DNA of 64,000 nt from Mesocentrotus franciscanus (GCA_037976565.1 CP137671.1:17078982-17142981), one strand, 5' to 3'. Positions 45,625 through 56,020 are shown, numbered from the stretch's first letter. Numbers and translations are program-made. The notes: a model not told the origin generated them from the letters alone.

Positions 45625-46095
45625 CTATATGGGAATTTCCACTTCCCCTAGCAGTAACTTGGGGTGATACAGGTGAATAACTGCCCTATGTTTACCGAGA
45701 AAATCCATCCCCAGTAACATGTCGTCCGAAATGGGTGCAACATACAACTGCTCGGAGAACTCTTGCCCCCCTAACAGAATGCTCACCGGCCCTACTACTG
45801 ACCCACTCATGCTCATATCCCTACCTGCAGCATGTAGTACGGCCTCCCGCAGTTTCTTGGGCTGCGGTTTCAGGTGTTGAAGCACCCGATCCGAGATGAT
45901 AGTCACCTCGGCAGCCGTGTCCACTATTGCTCTAAGGGGGAAACCCCCTATCACTATAGGGATATTGAGGGAGGAACTGGACTGCAACCGGCAAACCACT
46001 ACCTCTGCTCCTTCCTCCGAACGGCCCGGATCCGAGGTGGTATCCGCATCGGGTCTAACGACCCGACCGCCCGTGAAGCAGTTGGAAGTCCACAA
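45625..46095 (-). pseudogene. Retroelement aspartic protease domain
   Basis: The open frame is 156 codons. Residues from about 53 on show IPIVIGGFPLRAIVDTAAEV, an active-site loop with D-T-A in place of the usual D-T/S-G, followed by TIISDRVL. Further on DDMLLGMDFL matches the conserved LLGxDFL strand near the protease C-terminus. The active enzyme in such elements is a homodimer that cuts the Gag-Pol polyprotein. The frame ends with a stop at 45625 and is not continuous with the flanking domains. The D-T-A variant may be native to this element family or a mutation. Confidence 0.8.
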
Positions 46096-46351
46096 ACGTA
46101 ACCTCCCTATGTACTGGGAAAGTGCCTCGCCCGCTCCGCAGAGGCTTCATGCAACCTAATTCCACCGGAAACAGGCTCTCCCACACGCTTTACAGCTGCC
46201 TGGGGAGTAACTGCCCGACCTCCCGGCGACCCAGTCAACCACTGGCCTCGTTCAGGTCGGGTCGGGGGCTGGCCTCCTCCTCCGACCCGCTGGAGTTTTC
46301 CTCCTCGGGGCAGTTGACAGAGGAAACCCGCGTTCCCCTCTCCCGAGCTGT

Positions 46352-46393
46352 GGGACATTGGTTCCGAAATGCCCGAGCCCCGCAGCCGTAGCA
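46352..46393 (-). other. Degenerate CCHC zinc-knuckle
   Basis: On the minus strand CYGCGAR is followed by FRNQCP. This matches C-x2-C-x4-H-x4-C except that the histidine is lost to a small deletion. It sits about 260 bases upstream of the protease frame, where the nucleocapsid knuckle of Gag is expected. Confidence 0.55.
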
Positions 46394-46483
46394 CCGGTCA
46401 CCCCCAGGGACTTAGCTCGCCCGGAAGCCTCCGGCCTGGACTGTAGGGTATCTAGGAGCTTCGGAGATCCTGCTCAATGTTAG

Positions 46484-47056
46484 CTACCCGGCCTCTAGGC
46501 GGCACTGGCGCTCCGCCATTCGGTGTTCTAATGCAGCGAGTTGTCCGTCTTCAGGTCGACTAGGAGGTTGGAGGGATAGGTCTACTTGGCGGACTTCAAT
46601 GCCCCCGCCCTCCCAGGCGACAGACTTAACCGACGCCCGCCCGTACATGGCCCGGTACACGTGCTGGTGCCATTGGATATGCCCTACTGCTTCTCCAACG
46701 GTGGCTGGATGTTGAGTCAGCGCGTGACATCCCGCCTCCCGGTTCAAGCACCCTGACACAGGCGGAGGACCGCCTGCTGTTGTGAATAAGGGCCCTGGAC
46801 CCCGGGGAATGCTCGGTGAGCTAACCCGAGCACCCGATCGGACCACTCGGGCAGGGATTCCTCTGGCCCCTGCTTGGCAGACGCAAATTCTAGTTGGGCA
46901 GACTCCGCAAACCGCCGTGGTCAAAGCGCCGCGCCAATTGTTGGACCAGCGGAAATACCCCAGCCCCGGCTCTTGTTCCAGAATCAGGCTCAAATAATCC
47001 CCGCCTTCCCTTCTAGGCACCAGCTTAGCTGATTCACCCTCTGTGGCCAGTCCCAT
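46484..47056 (-). pseudogene. Gag-like region of the retroelement
   Basis: The open frame is 190 codons. Its first part is low-complexity and probably out of frame. The segment TVGEAVGHIQWHQHVYRAMY and the following Arg/Glu-rich helix-like end (LAALEHRMAERQCRLEAG) look like the C-terminal part of a capsid plus a coiled coil. It lies just upstream of the zinc knuckle in the same orientation. The Gag assignment rests on position and composition rather than a diagnostic motif. Confidence 0.45.
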
Positions 47057-47083
47057 TCCTGCTGGTCTGCAAAAGCAGTGAAT

Positions 47084-47813
47084 TTATGGAAGAAAGCCCC
47101 ACCCCGCGCCCATCAAAGTCCTGGGGAGTGGCTGATAGGGTACTCGGCCAGTGCCTCCCCCCGGCCTATCCCTCCTGGAAGCAGAAACCCGACGGATCGG
47201 TTCTTCGGGAAGGGGAGGGGCCCTAGCCGACCCCTCTGATACCCTTGGATGGGACTGCCCTCCTTGGGATTTCACTACCTCCCGGCCTACTAGGGGTTGG
47301 AATTCCTCCCGGATATCCCTGGAGCTAAATCCCAGGCAGGATGGGACCTCCTGGTCCCGCCGACAGCTGTCCCCTTCGATTGGGTCGCCCAAATGGGCCC
47401 CCCTCTTGGGGAACTTCCTGGGCGGGGGGACTTGTGCGCCCCCGCTCTATGGCAGGGACACCCCCCAACCAAGAACGCCCCACTGACTCCCCTATCACAA
47501 TTGGGGCCTCACCTGCCCTCCCCTGATAACTCAGGGGTCCGCCCTCCCCCGGGGTTCCCCTAGATCTATACTGGGGCCTATGGGGGTCAAGCGACTGGTG
47601 CATCCCCCCGAGAGTGGAGGATCCGATTGGGGCTACACCCCGGGGCCAGCCCGATACATCCCCTTGGTTAACTAATGGAGGCGGATACACATCATAGGTA
47701 TTGGTGTCCCCACCTGGGCTTGGGCCCGCCGGTGCTCGTGCTCGGGCACGCTGCCCTGACGGAGTGGCAAAGACACTTTGATTGCCCCTACCTTGCTCGG
47801 AGCCCCCTGCCAC
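47084..47813 (-). pseudogene. Proline/glycine-rich Gag spacer, frameshifted
   Basis: Two overlapping minus-strand frames (47084-47392 and 47325-47813) give Pro/Gly/Arg-rich peptides without a fold. They connect the N-terminal helix-hairpin-helix-like frame to the Gag-like part. Plus-strand frames across the same bases are shadows of the GC-rich composition. Confidence 0.4.
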
Positions 47814-48048
47814 ACGGGCACTCTACGTCCCGAGGTGCAAAATCGAACCTGTCTTGCAGCCCCGAGACTCTACTAGTCCTGGGGACGCCCAAATAATTCT
47901 GGGGTAATGTTCCATGCTCAGTCCGGAGACCTAAAATGATCCCCGCCTGCACAGGAGCTAGCCCCAGCACCTCAGTGAGTTCCTCGAAGGAACACATATT
48001 AATAGGAATCTTAGCTTCCCTATTCGTCATATCAACACAATAATACAA
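47788..48048 (-). pseudogene. N-terminal ORF with helix-hairpin-helix-like motif
   Basis: The 86-codon frame begins at an ATG at 48048. Residues about 16-45 read INMCSFEELTEVLGLAPVQA and then GIILGLRTEHGTL. This fits the ComEA-type helix-hairpin-helix pattern (IN-x-A/C-x-x-EEL...GL...A..I...R...G) that binds DNA non-specifically. It is the first frame of the GC-rich element in the direction of its Gag and protease, so it may be the original polyprotein N-terminus. It ends at a stop after a CPCGRG stretch where the proline-rich frame takes over. Confidence 0.45.
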
Positions 48049-48110
48049 AAGGCCTTACTAAAATCACTTAAAATTACCTTTAACTTCAGTTTACTCAAAT
48101 CACCCCAACA

Positions 48111-49352
48111 TCCCTGATAGCAGACTGACGTCTTAAAGACGTCATAAATTGGTCGTAAAGTGGTAAACACGTCGTACGTCGTATGGACGACGTCATAACG
48201 ACGTCATTATGTCGTCTTCAAAAGACTATTTTTTCCAAGATAATTTGTGTCGTATTGACGACGTCATTACGACGTCGTTATGACGTCTTCAAAAGACTAT
48301 TTTTTCCGAGATAATTTGTGTCGTATTGACGACGTCATTACGACGTCGTTATGACGTCTTTAAAAAAACTATTTTTTCCAATATAATTTGTGTCGTATTG
48401 ACGACGTCATTACGACGTCGTTATGACGTCTTTAAAAACTATTTTTTCAAGATAATTTTTGTCGTATTGACGACGTCATTACGACAACATTTTGACGCCT
48501 TTAAAAGACTATATTTTCCAAGATAATTTTTGTCGTATTGACGACGTCATTATGACGACTTAAAAGACTATTTTTCTAAGATAATTTTTGTCGTATTTAC
48601 GACGTCATTACGACGTCATTATGACGTCTTTTAAAGATTAATTTTTCCAAGATAATTTTTGTCGTATTGACGACGTCATTATGACGACTTTAAAAGACTA
48701 TTTTTCCAAGATAATTTTTGTCGTATTGACGACGTCATTACGACAACATTATGACGTCTTTAAAAGACTATTTTTCCAATAAAATTTATGTCGTAATGAC
48801 GACGTTATTACGAAGTCATTATGACGTCTTTAAATGACTACTTTTTCCAAGATAATTTTTGTCATATTGACGACGTCATTACGACAACATTTTGACGTCT
48901 TTAAAAGACTATTTTTTGCTAATATAATTTTTGTCGTATAGACGACGTAATTATGACGGCTTGCGAAGACTATTATTTGTCATTAATTTTTGTCGTATGG
49001 ACGACGTTATTACGACATCATTATGACGCGTCTTTAAATGACTCTTTCCAATATAATCTTTGTCGTATTGACGACGTTAATTTGACGTCATTATGACGTC
49101 TTTAAAAGGCTATTCTTTCCAATGAATTTTTTGTCGTATATGGACAACGTAATTATGACGTCTTTCGAAGAATATTAATTGTCATTAATTTTTGTTGTAT
49201 GGACGACGTTATTATGACGTCTTTAAAAGTCTATTTTCTTCCGTAATAATTTTTCGTGTGGACGATGTCATATGACGTCTTTCAAAGACTATTATTTGTC
49301 ATTATTTTTTTGTCGTATGGACGACGTTATTACGTCATTTGACGTCTTTATA
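48111..49352. repeat. Left GACGTC satellite array, about 18 units of 58-72 bp
   Basis: The typical unit reads GTCGTATTGACGACGTCATT, then ACGACGTCRTTATGACGTCT, then TTAAAAGACTATTTTTTCCA and AGATAATTTT. Units become more diverged toward 49352. The first 30 bases next to the tip (GACGTCTTAAAGACGTC) match the mirror position of the right array. Reading frames through it are repeat artefacts. Confidence 0.95.
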
Positions 49353-49670
49353 AAAAAAAAGAGAACAGTAGAAACCAAAAGAAACCATTAGGATCAAATA
49401 TGAGCATTTGTCACTGAGTAAATAGGGCAATTATCAGAGGTGAAAATGGGGAACTTCTTTGCCCCCAATCATTAGTCATTATCAGATTGTGCACCATCTT
49501 GACATGCAAAGGTCTGCAATATCGATCAAGACTAAACATGCTCTAATCTCGCTATTTGAAAAAGGCTGTGTGTGTGATACTCAAGGCCGTAGGCCTACAC
49601 AATACATTACAATGTGTATATGTACTGTATATATAGTATGCATTGGGAGCTGATCGGAGTGTAAATGGCC
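49353..49670. other. AT-rich DNA inside the 11.2-kb unit
   Basis: No gene or clear repeat was recognised. Confidence 0.5.
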
Positions 49671-50642
49671 GTTAGGCCAAAAAAAAAAAGTTGTTTGGTT
49701 GTCCTCGATTGCTTTTCTGGAGTAGGGGCGGGCGGGCGGATATTTTTTTTTTTTTTTTTTTTTTCCATTTGTTTTCTTCTTCATATGGACTCATTACTTC
49801 CTATTTATTTTCATTTTCTGTTCAAATCATGAAGCCAATATTATTATTATTTAAACACAAAGAATTCGGCCAAAAATCATGAATTGCCATGTCAATATTC
49901 ATTTTCATTTTCGCTGTTTCGAGGTATTTTTGGCTATAGCGAGGCAGTTTTCGTCTGCATGTAAAACGACGTCGTCTATAGGATTACGCACGCTGTTCGC
50001 TCGTCCGCGCTTGTTCGTGGCGGCCGAGCAGGTATCCCACGCCAGAGCTCGGGCGCAAAACTATCCCTGTGGTGATCCGGCTGCAATGATTTAATACGCG
50101 GGCCAGGAGACACTATTGATCTTGCGATACACGAAAAATAGTGATCTAAATCTGAAAAATACTTGAAATACAGCTCAGGTTTTGGTACCCATCTTCCTTA
50201 CAGACACGCGTAAGATATTCGATTTTTCAGATTCAGGTAGCGGAACTGCCGATTACATCGCTAAAATGTGATATTTAAGGATACATTTTCTATTGCAAAT
50301 GTGGTTCTCCTGTGACTCTGATATGTTTTGTATGTGTGTGATATGTGTATTATGCTACCACGCATACAACGGACCCACCGAAAACTGCCACCCGGCCGAA
50401 AACTCCTCCTCTTCTCTATTAAAGACATAATTACGTACTAAAAGGACCAAATTGGCGACGGGACACATTTTGATCCTTGCAACATGCATCAAATGGTATG
50501 TTTGGCGTTTAAAATGGCTCCAAAATAAATGTATATTCTTAAAAAAAATAATAAAAAAATCTAAAAAAAAAATGCGAGCGGGCCGAAAATGAGGAGCGGG
50601 CGGTCGAGGACAACCAAATGATTTTTTTTTTTTGGCCTTATA
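49671..50642. mobile_element. MITE (~970 bp) with GGTTGTCCTCGA inverted ends
   Basis: The left end TTAGGCC followed by a run of A and TTGTTTGGTTGTCCTCGA is matched by the reverse complement of TCGAGGACAACCAAATGATT, a run of T and GGCCTTA at the right. A GGGCGGGCGG block on the left and GAGCGGGCGGTCGAGG on the right extend the pairing. The inside is a mixture of CpG-rich and AT-rich sequence with no recognised protein. Confidence 0.8.
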
Positions 50643-51138
50643 CAGCTGCCATTGTACAGTGCAGTACTCTGTTTTCCCCTGCTAATCTACAGTATGGGTA
50701 AGTCTTAGAATTACCTAATTTATTTACAAAATGTACATAAATCTATAGTTACTGTTTTCTGTTCTGAAAAGTTGACATGCATGTTTAATATGTATGTCTA
50801 ATGATTGTGAGCTCGGACTTTCAACACCTGCTGACAAAAGTAGTCCCGTGTACTGATAATTGTGTCATAATGCAGGCAGCTTGGTGCTGTATGTACTACG
50901 TCCATGCTGTTCCCTTCTATGTATTTTTATGTAACATCTTGATCCTGTTGATGGGATGCATGGTTGGGGCATCATTTGAAGCAAAGTTTATTCATTTGCC
51001 TACACATGACTTTAAAGGGAAATCCAACCTGAATATACAACTAGATCTAGTCTACTCTCAAACTAAAAGAAAGTAGAAAAATAAGAGAAGCAAACTGATG
51101 AAAGTTTCAATAAAATCTGACTAGGTCTAGATATTCTG

Positions 51139-51229
51139 ATTAGTCTGATTTGGGTAGGGTCGGCTCCTCTCTTTAGACTTAGAAACAGAAGCCGACCATA
51201 GGGTCTGCTCTGCAAACAATTCTGGGCGC
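51139..51229. mobile_element. Arm fragment of the long-arm foldback family
   Basis: GATTTGGGTAGGGTCGGCTCC and GAAGCCGACCATAGG with TGCAAAC match the outer arms of the element at 19874-20956 (near 19915-19975 and 20840-20915). The fragment is cut by the SINE insertion at 51237. Confidence 0.75.
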
Positions 51230-51711
51230 TAGTGTAATTGATGTAGAGGTGTCGTGGTCGAGTGGACACGTCGCCGGACTGTCGATCACAACTGGTCCGC
51301 GGTTCGAGTCCCGCCGCGGCACTAATGTCCTTTGGCAAGACATTGATCTACATTTGCCACACTCCACCCAGGTGAAGTAAATGGGGACCTGGGCCCCGTC
51401 TTAAAGAGTTACGATTGATCCAAATCAATCGTAAGTCCTCCAATCAATCGCAAGTTTGCATTCTCCTATCTCTTATGTACATGGTTGCGATTGATATCAA
51501 TCGCAAATAAGTTACGATTGATATCAACTCTTTGTAATACGGGCCCTGGTAGGAATTCATTCTTGAAATGCAGAGCACGTGACAGCTGCTCTGCTAAAGC
51601 CAGGGTAATTATGTTGCATTATTGTAGAGCGCTTACTAAGTAACTTAGAGACTTCTGATAAAGTAAGTGTTAGGCGCTATATAAGCAAATATAATTATTA
51701 TTATTAGTGTA
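51230..51711 (+). mobile_element. tRNA-derived SINE with a nested MITE
   Basis: The SINE spans 51237-51704. Its head has A-box TGGTCGAGTGG (about 51256) and B-box GGTTCGAGTCC (about 51301), followed by TGTCCTTTGGCAAGACATTG and CACCCAGGTG. The tail has GCGCTATATAAGC and ends in ATTATT repeats. TAGTGTA flanks it at 51230-51236 and 51705-51711. The 3' half after the insert resumes CTGGTAGG exactly where the copy at 33779 reads CCGGTAGG. Without the insert it is about 311 bp, matching the 308-bp copy. Confidence 0.88.
51389..51546. mobile_element. MITE nested in the SINE
   Basis: GGGCCCCGTCTTAAAGAGTT at the left pairs with the reverse complement of AACTCTTTGTAATACGGGCCC at the right. Inside are repeated ATCAATCG and CGATTGAT words that also fold. 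The empty site is shown by the other SINE copy. The duplication is 3-5 bp (CTG to CCTGG) and cannot be set exactly because it overlaps the termini. Confidence 0.85.
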
Positions 51712-52817
51712 GTTTCGTATCCATTTTTTAAAAACCCTAACCCTAACGGCGTGGAGATACCCTACTAAAACATAACCCAAAATCAACTAAATCTTCATCA
51801 ATTGTTCAAATAATGGTCATGATTTAAAAGTAGTTATGTTTCTTACCCCTTTCGTGTCAATTTTCTTATCTTTTTTTGGATTATTTTTCCTAAAAATGAA
51901 GGCTTAAAATATACACTTTCTCACGTGATTCACGGCAAACTGCTGCACAATACAATGGCATACCGTACGCCTACCGTACGCCTGCCTCACATCTGCTGTG
52001 AGTAATGTCAGTTTTGAGAATTTAGTGCTTTATTATTTTAAAAATAAAAAGAATTGGTTATTTGCGCAGCTAAATGATTTGAATTAATTGCAATTTTTTA
52101 TAAGACTGGGCCCAGATGTCTGGAAATTGAGCTTTGTGAGTGCGATGCGCAGAGGAATAAAGCATTGTGACTTGTGTCACATACATATAACCTTAAACAA
52201 GTCGTTTCTACAGAGTTTAGTCTTTAGACAGCAAATGTATCAGAAAAAACTTCACCTTTGAAGACGTGCACAAATTTGTGTTACCATAAATTGTTTTAAT
52301 GGTATAAATTCTAATCAATTCATGGTGTGTTCCTATAGGCTACCGTAAACACAAGCCTTTATCTGGAAATAATCGGTTACACCGTAAATGGTAAACAAAA
52401 TTCTTTCCCCACAGGCTGTACAAAGAAGTTTGTAGTAGGCCTATACATGTGTTGCACATGCATACATTATCAACCATTCATTTTGTTTTAACGTTATTTA
52501 TTTTCTCATTAATTGTAGGCATCTTTTAATATCTTTCGTCAAAGCAGTGGATTCAAAGCACATTGTGGCCACAATAGATTGGATTGACGTGAGACGTACC
52601 ATGCAGAAAATGCTACTTTCTCTCAGCCTTCTGGATGTTCCTTAAGGATCAGCAGCCTCATGAAAAGTCGAAGCCATTATCGGTAAATGTGTACATGTAC
52701 TTGTATTATTTTTGTACATTTTTTGTCATATTGTGCATGATCACCGACTAATTAGACACTACAGAATTGATCATTTCACTCGAAAGGCGTATTTTTCCTT
52801 ACCGGTAGTTTCAAATA

Positions 52818-52993
52818 TACAGTCAAACCTGTCTATAGCGACCGCCCAAGGGAAACACAAAAAGTGGTCTTTGTAGACAGGTGGTCTTTGTAGACAGGTT
52901 CCTTTAGTACATTTTTCAATGAGAAACCATTTTCAAGGGAAACAAAAATGTGGTCCTTGTAGACAGGTGGTCACTAAAGCAGGTTTGACTATA
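52818..52993. mobile_element. Tc1/mariner-like MITE (TA target)
   Basis: CAGTCAAACCTGTCTATAGC at 52820 and CAGGTTTGACTA ending near 52991 are inverted, each next to TA. Internal GTGGTCTTTGTAGACAGG is repeated three times. Short TA-flanked elements of this look are common in marine invertebrates. Confidence 0.75.
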
Positions 52994-53390
52994 TATACCG
53001 GTATATATAATTCAATTAATTTCAGATCACTAAAACCTGCAGGTATGTTGCAATAACCGACCATATTTTGCGAGTTTCAAACATTTTTATTTCCCTTCAG
53101 CATAGGTCAAGGAGCTTTTATTCTACCCTCATCAGCAAACTAGAATTGTATTGATAATTTACAAAAACAATCCTGAATCACGTTTTGCATTGCCAACAAA
53201 AGTTTAAAATCCAAAGGTGTGTTTACATTATGTTTGTGAGCAATGAGAAATTATTTCTGATAAATCTTACCAAGCAGTAATTTTCTGGCAGAATTCATTA
53301 TTTAATTAATTGTTTACATTTCAGTTTTAAAATATATAACAGTTTTTTTCTTAATTGTATTCCTTTCTTTTTGCTTTCTTCATCCATTAG

Positions 53391-53518
53391 AATTCTTTGC
53401 GCCTATGTACCCGGGATCTGAAAGCAGTGCATAATACAGGAGATTCCACCCAAAAGCTAAACCGTGAGTCCAAGCTGAAGAGGAATATTTCCAAAATGAT
53501 GTCTACACTCACCCGATA
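53391..53518 (+). other. Exon-like segment, unidentified
   Basis: After CCATTAG the frame reads NSLRLCTRDLKAVHNTGDST and QKLNRESKLKRNISKMM to a TAG at about 53518. It is charged and protein-like, with no family recognised. It lies in the 11.2-kb unit upstream of two further exon-like segments on the same strand, so the three may be remains of one gene. Low confidence. Confidence 0.25.
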
Positions 53519-54105
53519 GCATAACTGCAAGAAATATTTCAGGTTATTTTTTCCTCCATTGATTATAGAGAGAGATTGGGGGAGGGGATGGGGAGGGGTG
53601 AGGTGTAGCCACAAACCTGAATGGCAAAGCTGTAGAACTGAATCATGTCACTTGCAATTTTAACGAATTACAGGGTTTACAAACTGACATAATGATTTGG
53701 GTAAAAAAATCAGTATTTTGCGTATATTTGTAATTACTATTTATGAAGTTGACCTGTTTCATATACTTATGTCGTACACTTGATATGCTCTGTCTCATGC
53801 TCACCCCCCACCCCTTTGTATCGGTTCCTAAAACCTGTGTATGATATAAGTTGGTAATAGAGAAAATTGAGTGAGGTAAATGCAATACAAATCGATTCCA
53901 TTCTTAAGCAATTAAGACTTGCTCAGGTACGGCACGTGAACCGCCAACAAATTTTAAAAATGATGCAGATTTGGTTTATGTGTAAAGTGAAGTATGTTTT
54001 GACTGCGCGTATTCAGTGAGCTTTGTTTTATAATATACAGAAATGTAAAGCATATTGAACTTTATGTCAACATTAAAAATACTCTGCGGTTTTGAATGTT
54101 TTGCA

Positions 54106-54173
54106 GCATCATATCTGAACGAGCCATAAAGGGACTTAGTTACATTGTTCAGATGAGAGATAATGGTGCTAAG
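54106..54173 (+). other. Exon-like segment, unidentified
   Basis: The acceptor TTTTGCAG and the donor GCTAAG/GTATTG bracket a frame reading IISERAIKGLSYIVQMRDNG-AK, ending in phase 0. The next candidate exon at 54424 starts in phase 0. No family recognised. Confidence 0.3.
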
Positions 54174-54423
54174 GTATTGACTTCAATGTTAGATGTACAA
54201 TTAAAGATAATATGAAAGTTCGAGTGAAAAGACCATTATTAATGATAACAATTGGGAAAACTGATGTGGTCAATTCCTTAATTCTCCCAATTATATTATT
54301 ATAATTTAATTTAATTTTAGGTGAATGTAAATCATCACAAAGCAAAGAATTGGCTCTATATACCTTTTCCAAACATTTAAGTGTTGAAAGTTTTTAAAGG
54401 CCTGTTTTATATCTTATTTTCAG

Positions 54424-54585
54424 CTCAGACGAGATGCGCAGTACACTAAGCTTGCCCAAAAGCATGACAGAGATAAATGCCTTGTTCCTGCCCCTCTGCC
54501 TTTGAAGGACAGCGTCTCCCTAGAAGACACTTTGCAACACAGGCTGCTGAGCTGCCGCTTGAGAAGCCCCTCCACCTTACCCACC
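54424..54585 (+). other. Exon-like segment, unidentified
   Basis: After TTATTTTCAG the frame reads LRRDAQYTKLAQKHDRDKCL and continues to TGA near 54585. It is phase-compatible with the donor at 54173. It runs directly into LINE-derived sequence, so the 3' part of this reading may be non-native. Confidence 0.3.
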
Positions 54586-54900
54586 TGAAAGCAAAACGCT
54601 GGTCAGACCAGTGGAATTCGTCTACTACCAACTTGAAGGAGTTCATCCCAGAGCCCTGTGCAAAACCAAGTGGCAGCGACCTCTCAAGAAAAGCTGGGTC
54701 AACCTCAACCGTATCAGAATTGAGTTGGCCGTACACAATACTTCCTGCATAAAATTGGAGCTGATCCATCGCCAAACTGTGCCTGTGGAGAGATCCAAAC
54801 TATGGATCATGTCATCGATGCTTGTCCTATCTACAAATCCCTCACGGTGCTTCTGGACTTCGGGAGCTCGATGATGAGACAATCAGTTGGATAAATAAGG
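54570..54900 (+). pseudogene. 3' fragment of a non-LTR retrotransposon ORF
   Basis: In two shifting frames the sequence reads LTHLKAKRWSDQW, then SWVNLNRIR, then NCACGEIQTMDHVIDACP at 54775-54828. The last is a C-x-C-x7-H-x4-C knuckle of the kind that ends the reverse-transcriptase ORF of RTE/CR1-type LINEs, where WVxLNRxR-x-G also occurs just upstream. The reverse-transcriptase catalytic core is absent, so this is a 5'-truncated copy, as is usual for LINE insertions. At least one frameshift lies between 54720 and 54760. Confidence 0.65.
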
Positions 54901-55299
54901 ATCTTCCTATCATGATGTACTCCTTGATATTCTTCGTACGAACGAACGATGGAAAACGGTTGGGGAAAATTCAAAATTTATTGGGAGAATCAACTGTTAA
55001 AGTGAGTGGATCGTCAGTTTCCATGTGCAGAAGGCCATAATTCGCTGACACCAGACTTGGTGGAAATAACATTAATGGGAGTACAAATCTGCACACAGCA
55101 AACCCGTAGGCCAGTCAAGAATTACCTCCTAATCTCTCGGAGAGTCTAGCTTCGATCCCGCTTCGGATCGGGTGAGGGAAAAGCAAAGCATTACATAAGG
55201 TCGAATGGTCATAAAACTGAAGGCTAACCCTGGTGATTGACAACACCTGTTATTGGGTAAACACCGAACGGTGTCGAATTCCCATGAGAGCTGACTTCT

Positions 55300-55390
55300 A
55301 TGTGTCTTTAAAGGGTGTCACACTGTGGCGCCTTCTAAGAAAACCATAAATATCTTTGTGGTTTGAGAATTTTTGGTAGTTAAAAGTATA
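55300..55390 (+). repeat. Dispersed-repeat fragment shared with 15.2 kb
   Basis: TTTAAAGGGTGTCACACTGT, GGCGCCTTC and AAAACCATAAATATCTTTGTG match the reverse complement of about 15197-15260. The TTTAAAGGG start resembles the ends of the TTAA-type MITEs, but no right end was found. Confidence 0.6.
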
Positions 55391-55603
55391 AAATTGTTGG
55401 ATTGTACCTGTGATTTTGAAAGCACAATACGGCTTACCTATATTGAATCTAAGTTAAATTTTAATTCTTTGTGAAAATACCCCAGGAGTTTCAAACTTGC
55501 CAAATGAATGTTGTGACATAAGCAATGGAATATATCTGTTTGTGCTAAACTGTTTCATCATGCTTGCTATTTTATCTTAAAGTTGGAAATATCTTCTGCA
55601 TCA

Positions 55604-56020
55604 TTATTGCACAGTCACCTTGAATTGCCCAATTGAGCCAGTCGTACTGGCAGGAATGTTTAATCTGATCAAAATTGTGTTTTTATACTTCAGCTTCTGT
55701 ATTCGCAAACAAAATCTTTGATGATATTTATAAGAATGAAAGTTGCCACTGCCAGTAATGCCTTTTCTTATATTTAAGTCATGTGCCCGTAAGAAGCAGG
55801 TTTCTAGCACAGAGAATAGGTACAGTTGAGCTAATTTCTGCACAGTTTTCCAATATGCTGTATCGCCAAATGCGAACATCGTGGTTTCAACGGGCAAGCA
55901 ACCATCATCAGAAAACTCTGCAGGTATCAGCATAGCTCTCCTGTTTTCCTTGCTGCCAACTTGTTTCTTTTGAGTGTAAGAGATAACTAAGCTAAGCCAT
56001 GTGTTTATCATTTGTGCCAT
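55604..56020 (-). other. 138-codon open frame, unidentified
   Basis: The minus-strand frame starts MAQMINTWLSLVISYTQKKQ and includes FAFGDTAYWKTVQKLAQLYL. It is the longest open frame in the AT-rich part of the 11.2-kb unit and has mixed composition. About 57 bases within it (near 55917-55973) recur at 57754-57813, so at least part is repeat-derived. No family recognised and no splice sites assigned. Confidence 0.25.

Larger units (their letters stand above)
44220..48060 (-). mobile_element. GC-rich retroelement remnant: Gag-like, protease, TatD-like
   Basis: This block is clearly richer in G and C than its AT-rich flanks, with sharp edges near 44.2 and 48.05 kb. On the minus strand, from 48048 down, it encodes a helix-hairpin-helix-like segment, proline-rich Gag-like sequence, a degenerate CCHC knuckle, a retroviral-type aspartic protease and a TatD-like segment. 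Each part is separated from the next by frameshifts or stops. Reverse transcriptase, RNase H and integrase were not found; the sequence from 44940 to 44220 has no recognised domain. Long terminal repeats could not be identified. It is a dead element. Confidence 0.65.

Noticed and set aside
46122..47563. Several plus-strand open frames of 60-111 codons in the GC-rich block
   Set aside because: High GC lowers stop frequency. The recognisable protease, knuckle and TatD motifs are all on the minus strand, so these are shadows.
48326..48526. Repeat-like protein TTSLRRRYDVFK
   Set aside because: Arises from the ~70-bp GACGTC array; not a protein.
51250..51321. Functional tRNA gene
   Set aside because: A and B boxes are present, but they belong to a SINE head with 7-bp duplications and a SINE body; no intact cloverleaf was found.
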